A stretch of 64,000 nucleotides of DNA from assembly GCA_034336665.1 (NCBI GenBank), contig CM067566.1, positions 21,861,330 through 21,925,329 on the forward strand, written 5' to 3'. Positions 24,161 through 38,411 of this stretch are shown here, piece by piece; the first letter of the stretch is position 1, and every line of letters begins with the position of its first letter. The notes under the pieces were generated by a model. That model searched no databases. It was not told where the DNA came from and was given only the letters and a program-made list of their open reading frames with translations. Source of the DNA: Luscinia megarhynchos (taxonomy: Eukaryota; Chordata; Aves; Passeriformes; Turdidae). Made by a program: the position numbers and the translations under genes.

Positions 24161-26166
24161 CTAAGGGATTTAGTTGTACTATGGAGAAGGCTTTGCTAGC
24201 CTGCTTTGCACCCCCCAGCTGCACCACAGGCACTTAGGTGATGCAATCTCTGTGCCAGTTCTTTGCAGGAGGCGTGTTTTAGTTTCCAGGTACATCGACA
24301 TGTGTTAAAGATCACGCATGACCCAGCTTCTTGCCCAACTTAAAGCTCTCCTCCTGTACAGGGAAAACTCTCTCAACTGGTTGTGGCAACAGAATATCTT
24401 TCATATCACTTCTGGAAACAGCACACTCAAATCCAAATGACTCCAGGAAAGTAGGCAGCTTTCACAGGTAAATGTGACGCAACACCTGCAAACACACCTC
24501 AGAGCTGAGTTTCTCTTTACAGAATCCCACAAAACAGTGGGGAACAAATGCCAGTGCCAGGAAACACGCGACAGAGGAACTTTCTGCCAAATCCCTCCAG
24601 CACTGTTTGTGACATGGGGAGATTTAATTTTAAGAGTATGCAAATGGCAGCATGAATACACGGAGAGGCTCGGGCTTTGTTGTGATCATTGTGACTGTCC
24701 CGGAGGAAAGGAATTATTTGGCACATGTTCTTCCGCCTCTCCTTCTTTTAACCCTGGCCAGAAAACGGTGAGTTCCATCAGGTTTTTATCCAGCTTGCAG
24801 GTAAAGGGTTACAGATTCTAGGAAGTATTAAATGCAAACTTTAAAGGATTTTATTTTCATCTAGAGTCACATGACGCCTTAATACCCAATGACACTAACT
24901 ACAGTGTCTCATTAAGAGGTCATGCAAACTCCCAAGCTAAACAAGGCATTCTTACATATTTAACATTCAAATGCAGAAGCCAAGCTAAGCCATGGAAGAT
25001 TGTAATCAGGAAAAGCTACACTTCCTGATCCACACAAAAGCTACAGGTAGGAAAAGTTCTTTTAAACTTGTAATATTGTGTTTTCTAAAGAAACTGTTTA
25101 CAGGGCATATTTTGTACTCTCTTTCTTCTCTACCTTTCAAAACAGTCTAAGAACATTATCCTGAAAATATCTGATCTCACTTGTTCCACCTGTTGTAAAG
25201 CCAGGATTGTTTTTTCACTCAGAAATACAGTTGGCTCAGTGGAAATCCAAAGAAAACAAATTTTAATCCAAAACTATTTAAAAAAACCAATGTTTTTAAA
25301 GATCTCTTAGTTATTGAAAGGGTTGAGTTGGAGTATGTGGGGTGAAGGAGGAGTTAATATATCTTTGATGTCTGAAATGAAGGGATTTAGAACTCTTCTA
25401 ACTTCCTTATATCATGAATTACACATTGTTTCAGTCACACTAATCCACGTGCATTTTAAAGGATTTGGCTTCCTCAATAAACTTACATGATTTCTAAATT
25501 CTCCTAGAATTTGCTACATTTAAAAATAAAATCTTACAAAAGCAAATGAAAGACAGATAGGGAGTACTACAGTGTTCCACAAAAAGGAGAATAAAATTGC
25601 AAAATACCGAGTAAGAGGAAAGTCAGTTAAAACCAGCTTATTTTAAATTGAGGATTTAAATTGCATTAAAGCACACCAATTTTCACATGGAGTGATAAAG
25701 TTTCACTGACAATTACTTGCAATAATGCAGGAGTTAAGGTTTTTTACTTGCGCTGAAGGAATTTTCCAGGCTACAGCATTAGCATTTTTATCACAAAGAT
25801 CTTTTTCTCCTCACAATTTTTGTTAAACTGTAATTGTTTTCAGACAGTTTTTTCAGCTTTTTAATACCTTTATAGGAATTTAGCTAAAGACTGCATTCTA
25901 GAGGGTTACAGAATCCAAATTTACTAAAGATGTCTTATGCATCATAGGATTGCCACATCTTGAGGATTCCCAGTGCTCAAAAGCAGCAAGTGGTGTTTAA
26001 TTGCTTTGCTCATACAATGGTCGGGTGTTGATTGCCAGAAATGCAATTTTTTCACAGTACATTCTATAAAACATCTTTTTAGTATCTCCTAGCTCCTAAT
26101 GCTAGAAGATACTAAAAGAAGAGGAGAATAATACCTGAAGCAACTTGCTTCAAATAAGCTCTCCAG

Positions 26167-26192
26167 TTTTTTTGGGGGGGGAAAAAAGGGGG
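26167..26192. repeat. T/G/A/G homopolymer cluster
   Basis: Consecutive runs of T, then G (8), A (6) and G (5). Low-complexity; likely polymorphic in length. Confidence 0.8.
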
Positions 26193-29100
26193 TTGTCATT
26201 ACCAGTGTTTAAAATAAATTTGAGTCCGAACAAGTTAATCGGTGGCACAACAAGAAATTGTCATTCACTTTCAGGGTGCCCATCTTGAAACGTAGTAGGT
26301 CTCATGTTGAGGAGGGCTAAGACCCGAGCACAGCCTAGATCAGCCTGAGCCATGATGTATCTCATCAAACTCACTGTACCAACTCCTGACAGAGCAGCTC
26401 CCAACTGCACCCATGGCAGGGTAGCAATAAACCACTGCCCTTTAAAAGAACTGCTCTGAGTTTACTGTGACTGACTTCTGAGCCTATATTATTTACAAAA
26501 ATCTATTTAGAAACTGCTGTAGATAAGGGGCTTATTTGGTAAGCTGCATTTATATCTCAGGGGAGGGAGAGGAACAGCACAGCTCCCAAATTAACAGTCA
26601 ACCATAGGCTTTCACTGAGAGGAACACAGCACCCAAAACATGAAAAGCACATGTCATGGCCAGTTCTCTTCTAGGAAACGTTTGGGCAAGTTGTGTCATG
26701 GTAAACCAGCTTAGTGGCTCAGAAGTTAAATTTGTTGAATATTAATTACACAGTGTCTTTGTAGAGTGGAAGGTACAATGCACACTGTCATTACTCTGTG
26801 ACCAAAAAGACAGAGTGGCCATTGAATGAGAGGGAGCCCTCCTTAACTCATTTCCTAAAGAAAGGAATACAAATGAGGCACCTGCTGTCAAGCATTCTAG
26901 TAGTTTAAGTATTTTTTATACTCACAATTTTACTCTTAGCAAAGAAATCTGTACTGATCTAATTATTACCTTTAATTTTCTCTGATGAACATATTTTCTT
27001 ACTTTGTCACATAGAACCAAATGTTTCACAGTAAGACACACAATCAAATACTTCCTGCATACATAACCAAAAGAAGAGAGAGGTTCTTGGAAAATGAGAT
27101 AACTGGAAACCTAAGGGAAAATTTTTCTCTAGAATTTTGGGGAAAGCCAAGCAAATATAAAAATCAAAACACTATCAGAACTTTAGAATAGTTTTCTCTT
27201 TACCCCAAAGCTAAGGACACACATTGATCAAAAGGCAATCCAGATATTCCAGTTTGCAGATCTCAGGGAACTTGTAGCACATTTAAGGCTAATACTGAAA
27301 ATCAACCTGATGATTTTTGCACGGCTCAAGGTAGGTGGGAAGATAGAGCAAATCTTCAAGTGAAGGGAATCATGACTTTCTTCCTTGGAAAGCCTGGTTA
27401 GAAGTGTTTCACTGTGCAAGGCAAACATTTGTGAGTGTTGAGGCCCTTCTCTAACCACACTGTTGTTTGTACCTGACCTCAAGGAAACAAATTTGCTAGA
27501 AGTATTTGCCCTCAGACTTTACTGAAGGAAAGCTAAAGGAAAGCCTTTCTTAACATCTTTCAGGAAGGGATGGTCTTTTGGTGTGTTTGCAGTTAAACAC
27601 GGCTTCAGCATTGCCTACATCTTTCACTGTTTCACAAAAGACAGGGGTGGGGGAAACACTCAACCCACTGAAATGTGATGAAATGTAGTCAGGCAACAAA
27701 TATTTGTTTGGAACTTATAATTTCTCCTTCAGAGGATTATATATGATCACCTGTCAGCAGAGTATGCCCATGCCTTCCACACAGCAGCCATGGTGGGGAG
27801 GGCTTGGCTAACCAGGGCAGGTGGCCAAATCCCACCACTCCTTAAACCAGGAGCATCTCATCCTGATGGAGGAACCAATGCCAAAACTCCATGCCCAAAC
27901 AATGATGCATGAAAATGGTTGATTTTTGCTGACCTATAGAACAGTGCTGGCAAGGAGGATGTATTGCTAAGGAGAATAGGTATATTTACTTACTGAAAGT
28001 TTGATATCAAAATGGACAAAATAAATGAGTTACAGCAGAAAGGTCAAAAGGGATTTGTTGGAAAGAGGGGAGGGAAAAAAGGCAGCAATTTTTCGTGTGA
28101 GTTCTCCTCTGGATCACAGATGGAGGAGTTTTAAAATTTTATTAAGAACTGAATACTTTGTATGGAGACCAAACATTTAATAAATTACAGTAGGACAGGG
28201 AAAAAGGCCCAAGTTGGGTTTTTTTCTGTGTGACTTTTTTATACAAGTTTATTTTACTCCTTTTTTTTTTCGCTTTTATCACAGATGTTTCCTGCAAAGG
28301 CACAGATGCTTTCTAGTCAGAAAAATATTTCTGGTTGAATATTCTATTAATAATTCACACAAGTTACTTTCCCATTTAGGATAGCAAGGAAGAGTAAGCC
28401 TTCTCCTAGGGGCTTACTCTTTTTACTGTTACCAGCTTGACCTGGCTCAACTCTGCATCACTTCCAGCTTTTTAATACAGTTATGTTTTGCTATTAAAGA
28501 GCAGTTAGTTATATGATTTTATGTGACTGAAAACCCTTTCAGTAGGAAGTCCACCCTAGGAACTCTTCTCCCTGGTTCCAGTGGGAACAGTAACTAATTC
28601 TCACACTGCCAATAGAGGACAGAACAGAAATAACCTGATGCAAGTGGTGCTGGTGCTACCCAGCACAGAGCTGCCAGCAGAAACAGCCTGACATCAGCAC
28701 AGGTTGGCCTGTGCTGGACAGAAGCTCTCCAGGCCATAACAAAGCCAGATGGTTTCACATCTGCCCAGTCTGCCATGCTCAGAGCAGGTGCCTCTGGATG
28801 TTGAGGCACTTTTTCAGGCAGGTTAGCATTGATGTACTCTTATGATGCACTCTGATGCAGAGTATCTGACAGCAGCTTTCAGGCAGGGAGTGACCCAAAT
28901 GAGCCACATGTCCACAGTCCTGAAATCCCACCAGACTGCAGGTCTGTCCCCCCCTGACTGCCTACCCTCCCCACTAAATTTATTGCGATGACTCTGTGTG
29001 TTGACTGGACTGTATTTCTTACAGTCACTTCCCCCTTCAACCCACAGCTGCTTTGAAACCCTGTTTTATCAGCAGTAGATTTGGGAGTGCCCAGTTTTAT

Positions 29101-32100
29101 CTACCTTATTAAACACCTGAGCTTTGTGCAACAGCCTAGGATGCAGAAGCAGCAGCTCTGCCCTGGCACAGCCACCCAGCAATTTCCTCCTCTCTATTCT
29201 GGCTGTGGGCTCCTCCCCACAGCTGAGCTGGGGCAGAAACCCTCTCACCAGGACCAGGCTCACTGTGCCAGGGCAGCTCCCAGTCCTGGGACTGCAGCCT
29301 GCAGCCAGCCCAGGCTCCCTTGCCAGCTGCTCCACCTGCCCAGCCTGTGAATCCATGCTGTCCCACTACAGTACAGGCAGCTTATTACCTCCAAAAAAGT
29401 TATCCACTCTCCCTCTCTTATGGCAAGCAAGCACGATAGCAATCACATTAACATGACTTTAACACCACACATTTCTGTGGAGCTATTCTTCTCACCTACT
29501 TCTGATCTACTAATAGCAAATGAGCCTAAGTCTCAGGCCAATTCATGCTTTTGAGGTAAGTTGGCAGTCTGTTCACTTACAGCTCAGTGGAAAACAAGCA
29601 GTTACTCTCAGCTGTCAGGAACCTGAATCAAGCTTTGTTAAGGCCTCCTCTGTCTCTATTTCTGGTTTGGGTGTGGCATGGAAAAAACAATATTTACCAT
29701 CTCAGTGGCTGTGCCCTTGGTGTATTTGTTTTTATATTCCCTTTCCCCATGTGAATTTAGCAGATGTTGCATGGCTTGGTATCAGCCCTGAATTTTGTTG
29801 TGAGAGTACGTGCGTGTCTCCACTGAACATTAGTAGTGAATAGGCAATGTCTGCACAGAAAGGATAATACAGATTCAGCTGCCAGGCACCATTTCAGGGG
29901 CAAATGTAGATAAAGGGATAAACACCAAGAATACCATAAGATTTCATTTTTAATCTAAATGAAACAACTACAGCCATCAGCCAAGAATGGAAGGCTATGA
30001 GGGGCCCAAGGAGCTACCATCATGTATCATGTCAAATTTCTGTCTTTAACATCTCTTTTTAAATTAAGATCACTTGAGAGTATTTTCCGTTGCTTTGAAT
30101 GAATGCACACAGATTGCTAAAAGGCTAGTTCATATTTACCAATATACATTAAAACTAAAGCTCAGTGCAATTATCCCATTAATTATCTTCTATAAAAACA
30201 TTTCCATTCACTTTTTGTTCATATAGAGTAAAAACATAAGGATTTGCTAGGGTACAGATGATCAAAAAACCTCAAAGACAGTTAAGAAAACAGAGGAAAG
30301 CCAAGGGCAAAAGCTAGATGCCAGGGAAAGGTCAGCTTGCTGTTTTCACAGCCAATTACCAGCACCCAGCATCCATCAAACTACAGCCTCAGCTTGCTTT
30401 CATTTCTGTGCCATCCTTCCCCAATAAAGCTTTACAGTGGCACCACAGAAATCAGTGTGCCTGGACTTTCCTCCTGGAGAGTGAAACTATTTCTCACAGA
30501 GCACATAGCTACTCAGATTTTCCATGTGAGGGAAAGCCAGGTTTGAGAAGCAAGGATGTAAATCAGCCCCCATCTCTGGGTAGGAGGTAGAATTTGAATC
30601 CCAGTCTCCCAAATGCTGTAAGAGCCAAATCTGCCTCTAGACTTTAACACCCTTTAAAAATCCAACACAGTGACTTTCTCGTCACAGGGCAATATGTTAG
30701 ATTGACCAATAAATAAAGTTCCAGCACAAGCAGCAGATATTTGCTTTATGACAGTGTGACCTGAGACACACCATTTATAGTCCCTGGAACAAGGAGTTCT
30801 GCTGGAAATGTCAGCCTGGTGTTAGCAAACAGCATTACAGCATCATGAACAAATCCACAGGCAAAACACACTCTAGCAGATTGGACTTGATAGTGCAATC
30901 TTCATTGAAAGTATTGATGAATATAGCCCATTCCTTTGCACAGAATTAAAGGAAAAAGAAAAAAATCCTCAGCTGTCTTGATGCCAGACAAACTAAATCT
31001 TTTAAGGTAATGAATCTTTTCCTATAGCTTTCAAGTATTGTTTTACTGAGAGACTAAAAAAGGTTGCAAATGCAATCAAGATCATCAATTCAGTAATACC
31101 AGAGAAGTGCAGCTGTATTTCACTGCTATCTCACCACTATCACATTTTAGCAACACTTGGACTATTTGATGCAGTGGTCAATATTTTGGATCTGCCTCAT
31201 TCTGAGAAATAGTGATTGAAATTAGAACATAAGAGCTCTTTGCTCTTGTTCATGAAATTGTTGTGTGTAACAATTCTCTTAGCCACCCATCATCACTCAA
31301 TGTCTGTGAAGGAAATTGGTTTAAAATAACCAAATGGAAAAATTCACCTATACTCTAAAGAGCTCTAGATTAAATTATCTCTATGCTTTACACTTTAATC
31401 TAAGTCCTGTATTTAAAAGCAAAGACTGTTGAATCAAAAGGAATTCATGTAAGAGGAAAAAGTCATATCACATAAAAAGGTCCTTATTAGAGTATTGTAT
31501 CAGAGTCATTGCTTGAAAATTTTTGTGTGACTTAAACTGTTTTGAGTCTTTTTCTGTTTTAAAATGTTTGTTATCCATTTTCACATTCTTCTGTAACTAT
31601 CCTTTTCTACTCTCTGCTGACCAAGCTTTATGTGCAAAGCTCAGAAACAACAAGGTTGAAAAAAGCATGCTGTTATGTTTCTCACACTTGTTAGTGTAAA
31701 AGCCAGCATTGTGTAGGAGAAGCATCCTGAGCAGTGAAACCAGGGGAAAAGACACCCCACTCCATCACCACCTCCCCCCAAAAAATGGGTGAAGGAAAAT
31801 GAGTGCATCAGGTGTTTTAGTATATTTCAGGCTCTGTCTGATAGGAGACAAGAAACAGATAAAATCTGATAAGGAAGCTGACTTATATGGCTTACACTGT
31901 TTTAGAAGGATTCCTAATTTTAGTGCACATATTTGATCCTTCTCAAACACCCCTACAGGTGTCTAGGTCTAACCAGTTCTAGACTACAGGCTGCAGGATT
32001 AATTGTCTCAGATATAACTACCTGAGCCAGGCACATCCCAGCCTTACCATCCACTGAAATATCTGACTGGCACCCCTAACATGCCAGGCATTTATGTGAA

Positions 32101-33426
32101 CTCTGAACCACCAATATCTGACATAATTAACAATATTATTATTTTGCTCACAGAATAAACTAAATTTGCTTCCATGATAAATAAAATTCTTCTTCTTTGC
32201 CAGGTGTCATAATGTAAGCCATATTACTTATCTGGGTTTCATGTTATGATCCAATTAAAAAGCAACAAGGATAAGGAATAATGAAGAAAGTGATTAAATT
32301 ATTTTTATCACTGTTTCCATACAGGACAACTTGGTGAGGTTTGTTTTTGAAAATTAGCAAAATCAATTTTTTCTTTTAAACCTGATTCTTCTGCACCAAG
32401 TATATTGCTCTCCAGGTTTTACTTTCACTTCTCAAAATCCATTTTTCTGTGTATGCCTTAACCCAAACATTGTGCCCTGTGCATAGCTGTCTGATTCTCA
32501 AACCTTCTGGGAACTACAAATTTGGGCAGGTGGCCAAGTGGTTAATTTGTCATCTTCTGTTTCAGTCTTGCCAGAAAAATATAGGTTTTGTCTGAACAAT
32601 GAATTTATAGCATGTGCTTTGTGGGTCATACCTACTCCTTTGTGTAGGACTAACTTTGGACTAGCAGTAACAAACCTAAGGTGTAACTCTGCAAACTGAA
32701 GCTATTTATAGACAGGCTTCGGTATCTTTTCCTTCTGTTTGCATTCCAATTTGAAAATCCAGTTATCACTTGAAGTCTTACAGCCATAGAAAATATCCTC
32801 TATTCCTCTAGAAATTTTCTTTGAAATAGTGAAATCAACACTGTCTCCTTTTCCTTCTGTTTTGCCCTTCAAGAAGTTAAAGTTTCATATATTCCCCCTT
32901 AATCTGTTAATTCTTTAGCCTGTTAAGTTGCCACATATGTTAAAATTGCCTTTGTCAAACAATTATGATGTTTGTAAACCACTGAAATTATTTTCCATTC
33001 TCTATATCATTCCAGCTTGATGCAAAAAAGGAAAATGCACAAAAAATTCGTTTCATAAGGCCAGTACTTGAGATGAGCCCCAGGAGCATAGCTTATTGCA
33101 AACCTGTGATTTGCACTGCTGTAAACAGCTGCATTACATGAGTATTTGTCAGCATAAACTAAACCTGACTGAATTTCTCTAAAGTACATTTAGAACAAAT
33201 AATCCAGCCGTGGTATGCTCTGTGCTACTGAGCTTGAATTGTTCATTACCATGCCATGGAAGAGCCTAGATTTGTATGTTCTGCTCTTGACATGAAATAA
33301 AGTTAATCATAGACTGAGATTTCTTTGTTCAGTACAACAGACCTTTTTTCTGGCCTGTGCAATTCTAGTTTATCTCACATTCCTACAGTCTGCAATACCA
33401 CTCTGTCACAGAACTCACTGTGCAGT

Positions 33427-33540
33427 GCAGTGCTAACACAGTGGAACAGCTTACCTAGATAGTGGCACAAATTCTCTAACCTAAGGACTGAGTCCATCAA
33501 GAACCTCCTGTACAAGTCTATTGCTACCCTGCAGGATTTG
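33427..33540 (+). repeat. Possible diverged CR1 fragment
   Basis: A 'cagtggaacagcttacctag' block resembles the CR1 text around 'actggaacaggttgcccag', followed by loosely matching sequence. There is no 3' terminus. Assignment is weak. Confidence 0.35.
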
Positions 33541-34614
33541 GTTTTTATTCAGGTTGTTTTGGTTTTCCTCATCTCCACGGCATTCCCAGTAAGGAGCATA
33601 ATATCCAAAGACACATTAAAAAAAAACTTTTTGTACTCCATACAGAGTCTTCTGGGTAAGGCTCTGGAAAACAAAATAAACTACATTAATAAATACACTA
33701 CTGCCCAGGAAGAAGTCATGCTCCTTCTCCCAGACCAAATGGAAAGGTTAACTCCATCAAGGCCAGCAGATACTGGAGTCCTTCATCCCAAAACAGCTTT
33801 TGCAGCCCCTTTGACAGAAGGATAATTAAGTTTATATTGGCAAAGACCCTATGCATTTATGCCAGGAAAATACCACGCAATTTGAAATTAATCAATTGCA
33901 CAGAAACCCCCTCCCACCTACCACATGGAGCCCAGTCTCCAAAAATCTGCAGCCTTCTCTAGGGTGGTATTTGAAATAAGCATGTTTGCAGAACTAGCTT
34001 CACCCTCCTCCCATGCCACCTTCCCACACAGAGAGATCTTTTGGTACTTTCCTCCCACGGGAAAAATTACACACCTTTGTGGAAAACAAAGGCTAGAAAC
34101 TCCTAATTTGAGAAAATCTTCTTACGGAGCCAATTCCCTTTTCTCCCACTGAGGAAAAAAATGTATTTCTAGTCCACCAAACACAACACAAATATGATTT
34201 TGCCTTCATGTCAATAGACCTTTTTGAAAGGCCTAGTAAGAAAGGCTTGCCTGAATCAGCCTACTTTTTTGAGGCACTTCTTTTGCTTTCCTGGAGGCAT
34301 GAAGATCTCCTCATGGAAGTAAGATTACAATTAATTACCACAAATCTTTCCATGAATGGTCTTTAGAAGCATTCAGGTGAGACACCTGGAAGACTCTGAG
34401 GTGTTTGTTACTCACAATGCACAATTACTCAGCTCCTACTGTACTTCCTGCAGGATTTCCCCATGCAAGGAGGCTACAGGTGCCTTGTCTCTGAGCTACC
34501 CTCAGAGGTTTGCAGCATTTCCTTGTTTGGGTTACAGCAGCATCTCCAAACACCATAAGGGATAAAGGCCTCAGCTTTAGCTGTCCCAGAGACACCTGAT
34601 AACACATACATATT

Positions 34615-34681
34615 TAAATATTTATTAAACATAATCACCTAGACTGTTAAATATTTATTTAAACATAATGACCTAGACTGT
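34615..34681. repeat. Tandem duplication, two ~33-bp units
   Basis: Two adjacent copies of a unit running from 'taaatatttatt' to 'acctagactgt' differ by one extra T and one C/G change. This is a recent local duplication. Confidence 0.9.
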
Positions 34682-35123
34682 TCAGACTGGATTCAGGCTT
34701 CTGGCACATCCTTAGTTTAGGGAGAATGAGGAGGCACAACCCAATACCATCTTGCTTATTATTAAAGAACATATTATCCCTGAGAAACAAATACTCTGGC
34801 TCTTTATCCCCTTGGGTTCATCATCCCAAATGATGGGTGCCATCAGGAGGTTATTGCACAACCTGTGGTGACCACTGCCTCATGTGACTTCAGCAGCAGT
34901 GGGTTCCAGTCTGCACTGGGCATGAGGTGGCTCAGAGCTCACCCAGAGCAGCAGGGACTCTCCAAAGTCAAGCAATCACCAGGTTTTTGAACTTTAAGTT
35001 GGTTTGGATAACAGAGCTATCAAGCTGCCTTGCTCAGACAGAAGAGAACTACCAGTAGCATACTGCTGTCAAGCCCAGGACTTAAGACAACTAAAAAGAT
35101 TTTGCTAATCAATGTCTCTTGCA

Positions 35124-35181
35124 TTTAAAAAAACAAAAAACCAAAAAACCAAAACCAAAAAAAAACCAAACAACCAACACA
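35124..35181. repeat. A/C-rich low-complexity tract
   Basis: AAAAAACC-type units repeated irregularly. No transposon body recognised next to it. Confidence 0.8.
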
Positions 35182-38100
35182 CTAATATCCCACAGAGCTA
35201 GGCAGGGAATTGTGAATTGTTCTGCCACAGAATGGCACTTGACTGCAGCTGGAGCTGGACCAGAGCTGTGTCCCATGGACCATTCCTGCAGTGCACCCAC
35301 ATCTAGATCAGGGAGCACAGGCAGGCAGTGCCAGCAGGAAGCACAACCAGACTGCTGGGAGTTAGTCAGGCCTGTTAATCACAAAGCTGTCCTCCCCAAT
35401 CATTGCTCCACCCAAAACACACACCTAATTGCCCTCATATTAATGTTTTCTACCTATTTCCTTCTTAGGCTTTGCCTATGGAGACATCATTTCTCAAGTT
35501 TCCACACTTCTTTCACAAGTTGAAAAACTTTCTACTATCTGAAAGGGTAATAAGCAAAAAAAGAAAAACCAAATCAGGCAACAGATCTTTCAGTATAGCT
35601 TGAGCTAGCCAAGGTTTGTCCCTTTTGTGTAGCATCACAGGCAGAGTGTTCCTTCCCAGAGGTAACAGCAGTGAAGAGTTTCTCTCTCCCAGTTCAGGCC
35701 TTAGCAGTGCTGGTGTTTAACACCACATCACAAGTACAGATATTGCAGATTAAGCCACAGGTTGGTTTTGCAAACTCCCATGTTGGTTTTTGGCTATTAA
35801 ACACCAACTGAATAAGGAGCTGACTAACAAACACAATCTTTGTTGCAGGAAGAAAGGAAGGAATCAGCAGAGAGCTGTCTCTCTGTCTCACCTCTGGGGA
35901 AAACCACCCCTCCCCTATTGCCAGGGGCCACCTGAGACACCCTCAGCTCCAGCTGTCTTAGGGCAATGCAATGGCTTCTGCAGGTGTCAAGGCCTCTGAC
36001 CACAGGCTCTCACCTTATGAACTCGGGTTAAACTCTAGCCACAGCAGGCTGGTGGTTTTTTCAGCACTTTTGTTCATTGTGAAGCTTCAAATTCACTTTT
36101 TTCCTGTTGAATACATATAGCACAAGGAAGGGGTGAGAAGGGGGCTGACTCTTAGCAGCAGTTCAGCATCACAGAAATGTAATTGTGACAGGAAATTCCA
36201 CAGCAAGAAATTTTGCAAGAATATTTTGCTACAGAGAAAATAAAAAACATACAGCTTGGTACAATTAAAGGATTCCAGGAGGTAATATGCCAGATAGCAC
36301 AGTGTGAAAAAGCCTTCTTTCCTGTAAAGGACAAAAATACCTTATTCCTTCAGAGCCCTTCCTCACCTCATCACAATGAGATGTGAAGACTGAAACTTTA
36401 TCACATAGCAGAAGGTTAGGAGAGCACTGACTGCACTTTTATGTAGATTTGCCTGTCCATCCTAACTGAAATGAATTTTGATGTCTTTTTGAATAAACAA
36501 AGCAGGATTAGATAGACTCTAGCAGTTATCTGGGTCTCCATTGGTAACTCAGCCACTTTCCTGTCTCTTCACCATCTCATCTTTCCAGCACTATGACCCA
36601 AACTGAGCCAGCAGCCCAGTTCTTTGGATATCAAACTGGGAAGGAGCACAAAAACCAAGCCCTGATATTTTTTCCATGAATCTTGAGGCTCTCTCAAATA
36701 GGTAAAGACCATCACAAGGATCATGCTATAAAGGGAAAATAGTCTTTTCACAAAGAATTTTTAAAAGAAACCACAAGAAAATTACATTTTCTCAGCCAGA
36801 ACAAAGCTACATCTTTGTGGCTTCTGTAAATCAGACTTACCTTTCCCTACTCATCCTTATTAATGCATGGCATTTTAAAAATATATATAATAAATGGGAA
36901 TGCACCTCTAGATATCAAAATGTAGGAATTGTATAGAGTGAATCACACAATTGTATGCAGTGAAAGACACAGAATGCTGCAAGGGACAGCACAGACCCTT
37001 ACAGGCTCCAGTCCCTGCTCCACATAAGCATCCCAGTCAGCAGAACCTGAGAAAAAGTTTAAATAGTTGAGAGGGAAAAAAAGTTCTTACTGGAGGTATT
37101 ATTTCTTCTTAGTACCCATATATCACCTAGAACCTCAGTTATATGTGATTTGTAAAAGAAAAGCACTGCATCATTATTTGCTTTGGGATGCATAATTGAA
37201 CTCCAGGATTTTAACTGATTTTAGCATTAAAAAAAGTTTCATCAAAGCTGAGGAAACATCCATTGAAAGAAGGAAATCACATGACTGAAGGACTGGTATC
37301 AGTCATCTGTCATGCATTGCAGAAAAAGGAAGTCTCTGCTAGATTTCTCTATCCTTGTACTCCAAAATTTAGATAAAGCTCATTCAAGATGTGATACATA
37401 GCATTTCTGAATGTGAAATCAAAACAAATATTGAGTAATAACTTTTGCATTGCGTTGTCTGCTTAAAATCCCTGGACTACATACAAATCAGTTAGCAAGT
37501 TAAAACCACAACAGAGGAATAAATAACTGAATTTCAGACCTTCTTTACATATGAAGTCAACAAAGACTGCAAACAGGGAGGATGTCTCTCACCATTTCAA
37601 ACCACCCCTTTGGTTTCAATCCTGCATATGCATACTGCAAGTAAATACCAACAAGGAAGATGCCAAGGAAGGCATCTCACACCAGCACACGGCAGGGGTC
37701 TCTTGGCACTGGGAATGTGACAACCCAGCCTGCATTAAATGCCACAGAAGCATTGCTTCAGCTGCAAAACCACTGCCAAAGCACTTTGTGGAAAGATCAA
37801 TGTGTACAGCTCTAAAAAAAAAAGGGTGGTGTTGCACTAGCATAGTTAAACTGAAACAATTCTGCACAAAAGAATGATGCACTGATTTAAATCTGGATTA
37901 TTTATTAGTTTATTTCTGCTTCACACCAGTGCCATTTCTATGGCCAAATTAGGCTTCAGGCTTAAACAGTTGCTTGGATTGTCAGTCTCACAGGATTAGC
38001 GATTTTAAATTAAGAAATGACTTGCAAGAAAATGTGATTTCATGCTTTGAAAAGGACTTCTACTTATTTCAAAGACTTGGAACCTAGAACCATCACTCCA

Positions 38101-38393
38101 TAATCTTATTCAAATGTTGATGTAATCAATGCATTTTAAATCAGCATTTAATTAGGTTAAAGAAAGAAAACAAAAGCTGCTGAAGAAAGTCCAGTAAGAA
38201 TTTCTATTTCTAGATAAAGCTGCTTTAAATGCATAACCAATTGTGCTAATTGTGGGATGTGATGCACACAACTGAGTTTATAGGTGTTTAGTGAGAGTTT
38301 GTGCCACTTAGTGTGTCACTGTGAGCAGTCAGCACAAAGAGAATTATATAAACACAGAAAGTGGGTCTATAACCTCTACTCCTAATTGAAAAA

Positions 38394-38411
38394 CTATATA
38401 TATATATATAT
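38394..38411. repeat. TA microsatellite
   Basis: Short run of TA dinucleotides. Confidence 0.85.

Larger units (their letters stand above)
20981..33426. other. Intergenic desert, part 1
   Basis: No gene could be supported over this 12.4 kb. Contents noted are a CpG-bearing unique segment (21333-21430), a GC-richer patch (23797-23970), an AAAAT-type A-rich run (24099-24160), a G/A homopolymer cluster (26167-26192) and a GC-rich patch open on both strands (29069-29456). The longest open frame is about 115 codons (24474-24821) and resembles no family known to me. The rest is AT-rich unique sequence and may hold cis-regulatory elements for either flanking gene. Confidence 0.55.

Noticed and set aside
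36965..37025. Possible CR1 scrap ('cacagaatgctgcaagggac ... tccagtccctgctc')
   Set aside because: Only short discontinuous similarity; not enough to call without a consensus alignment.
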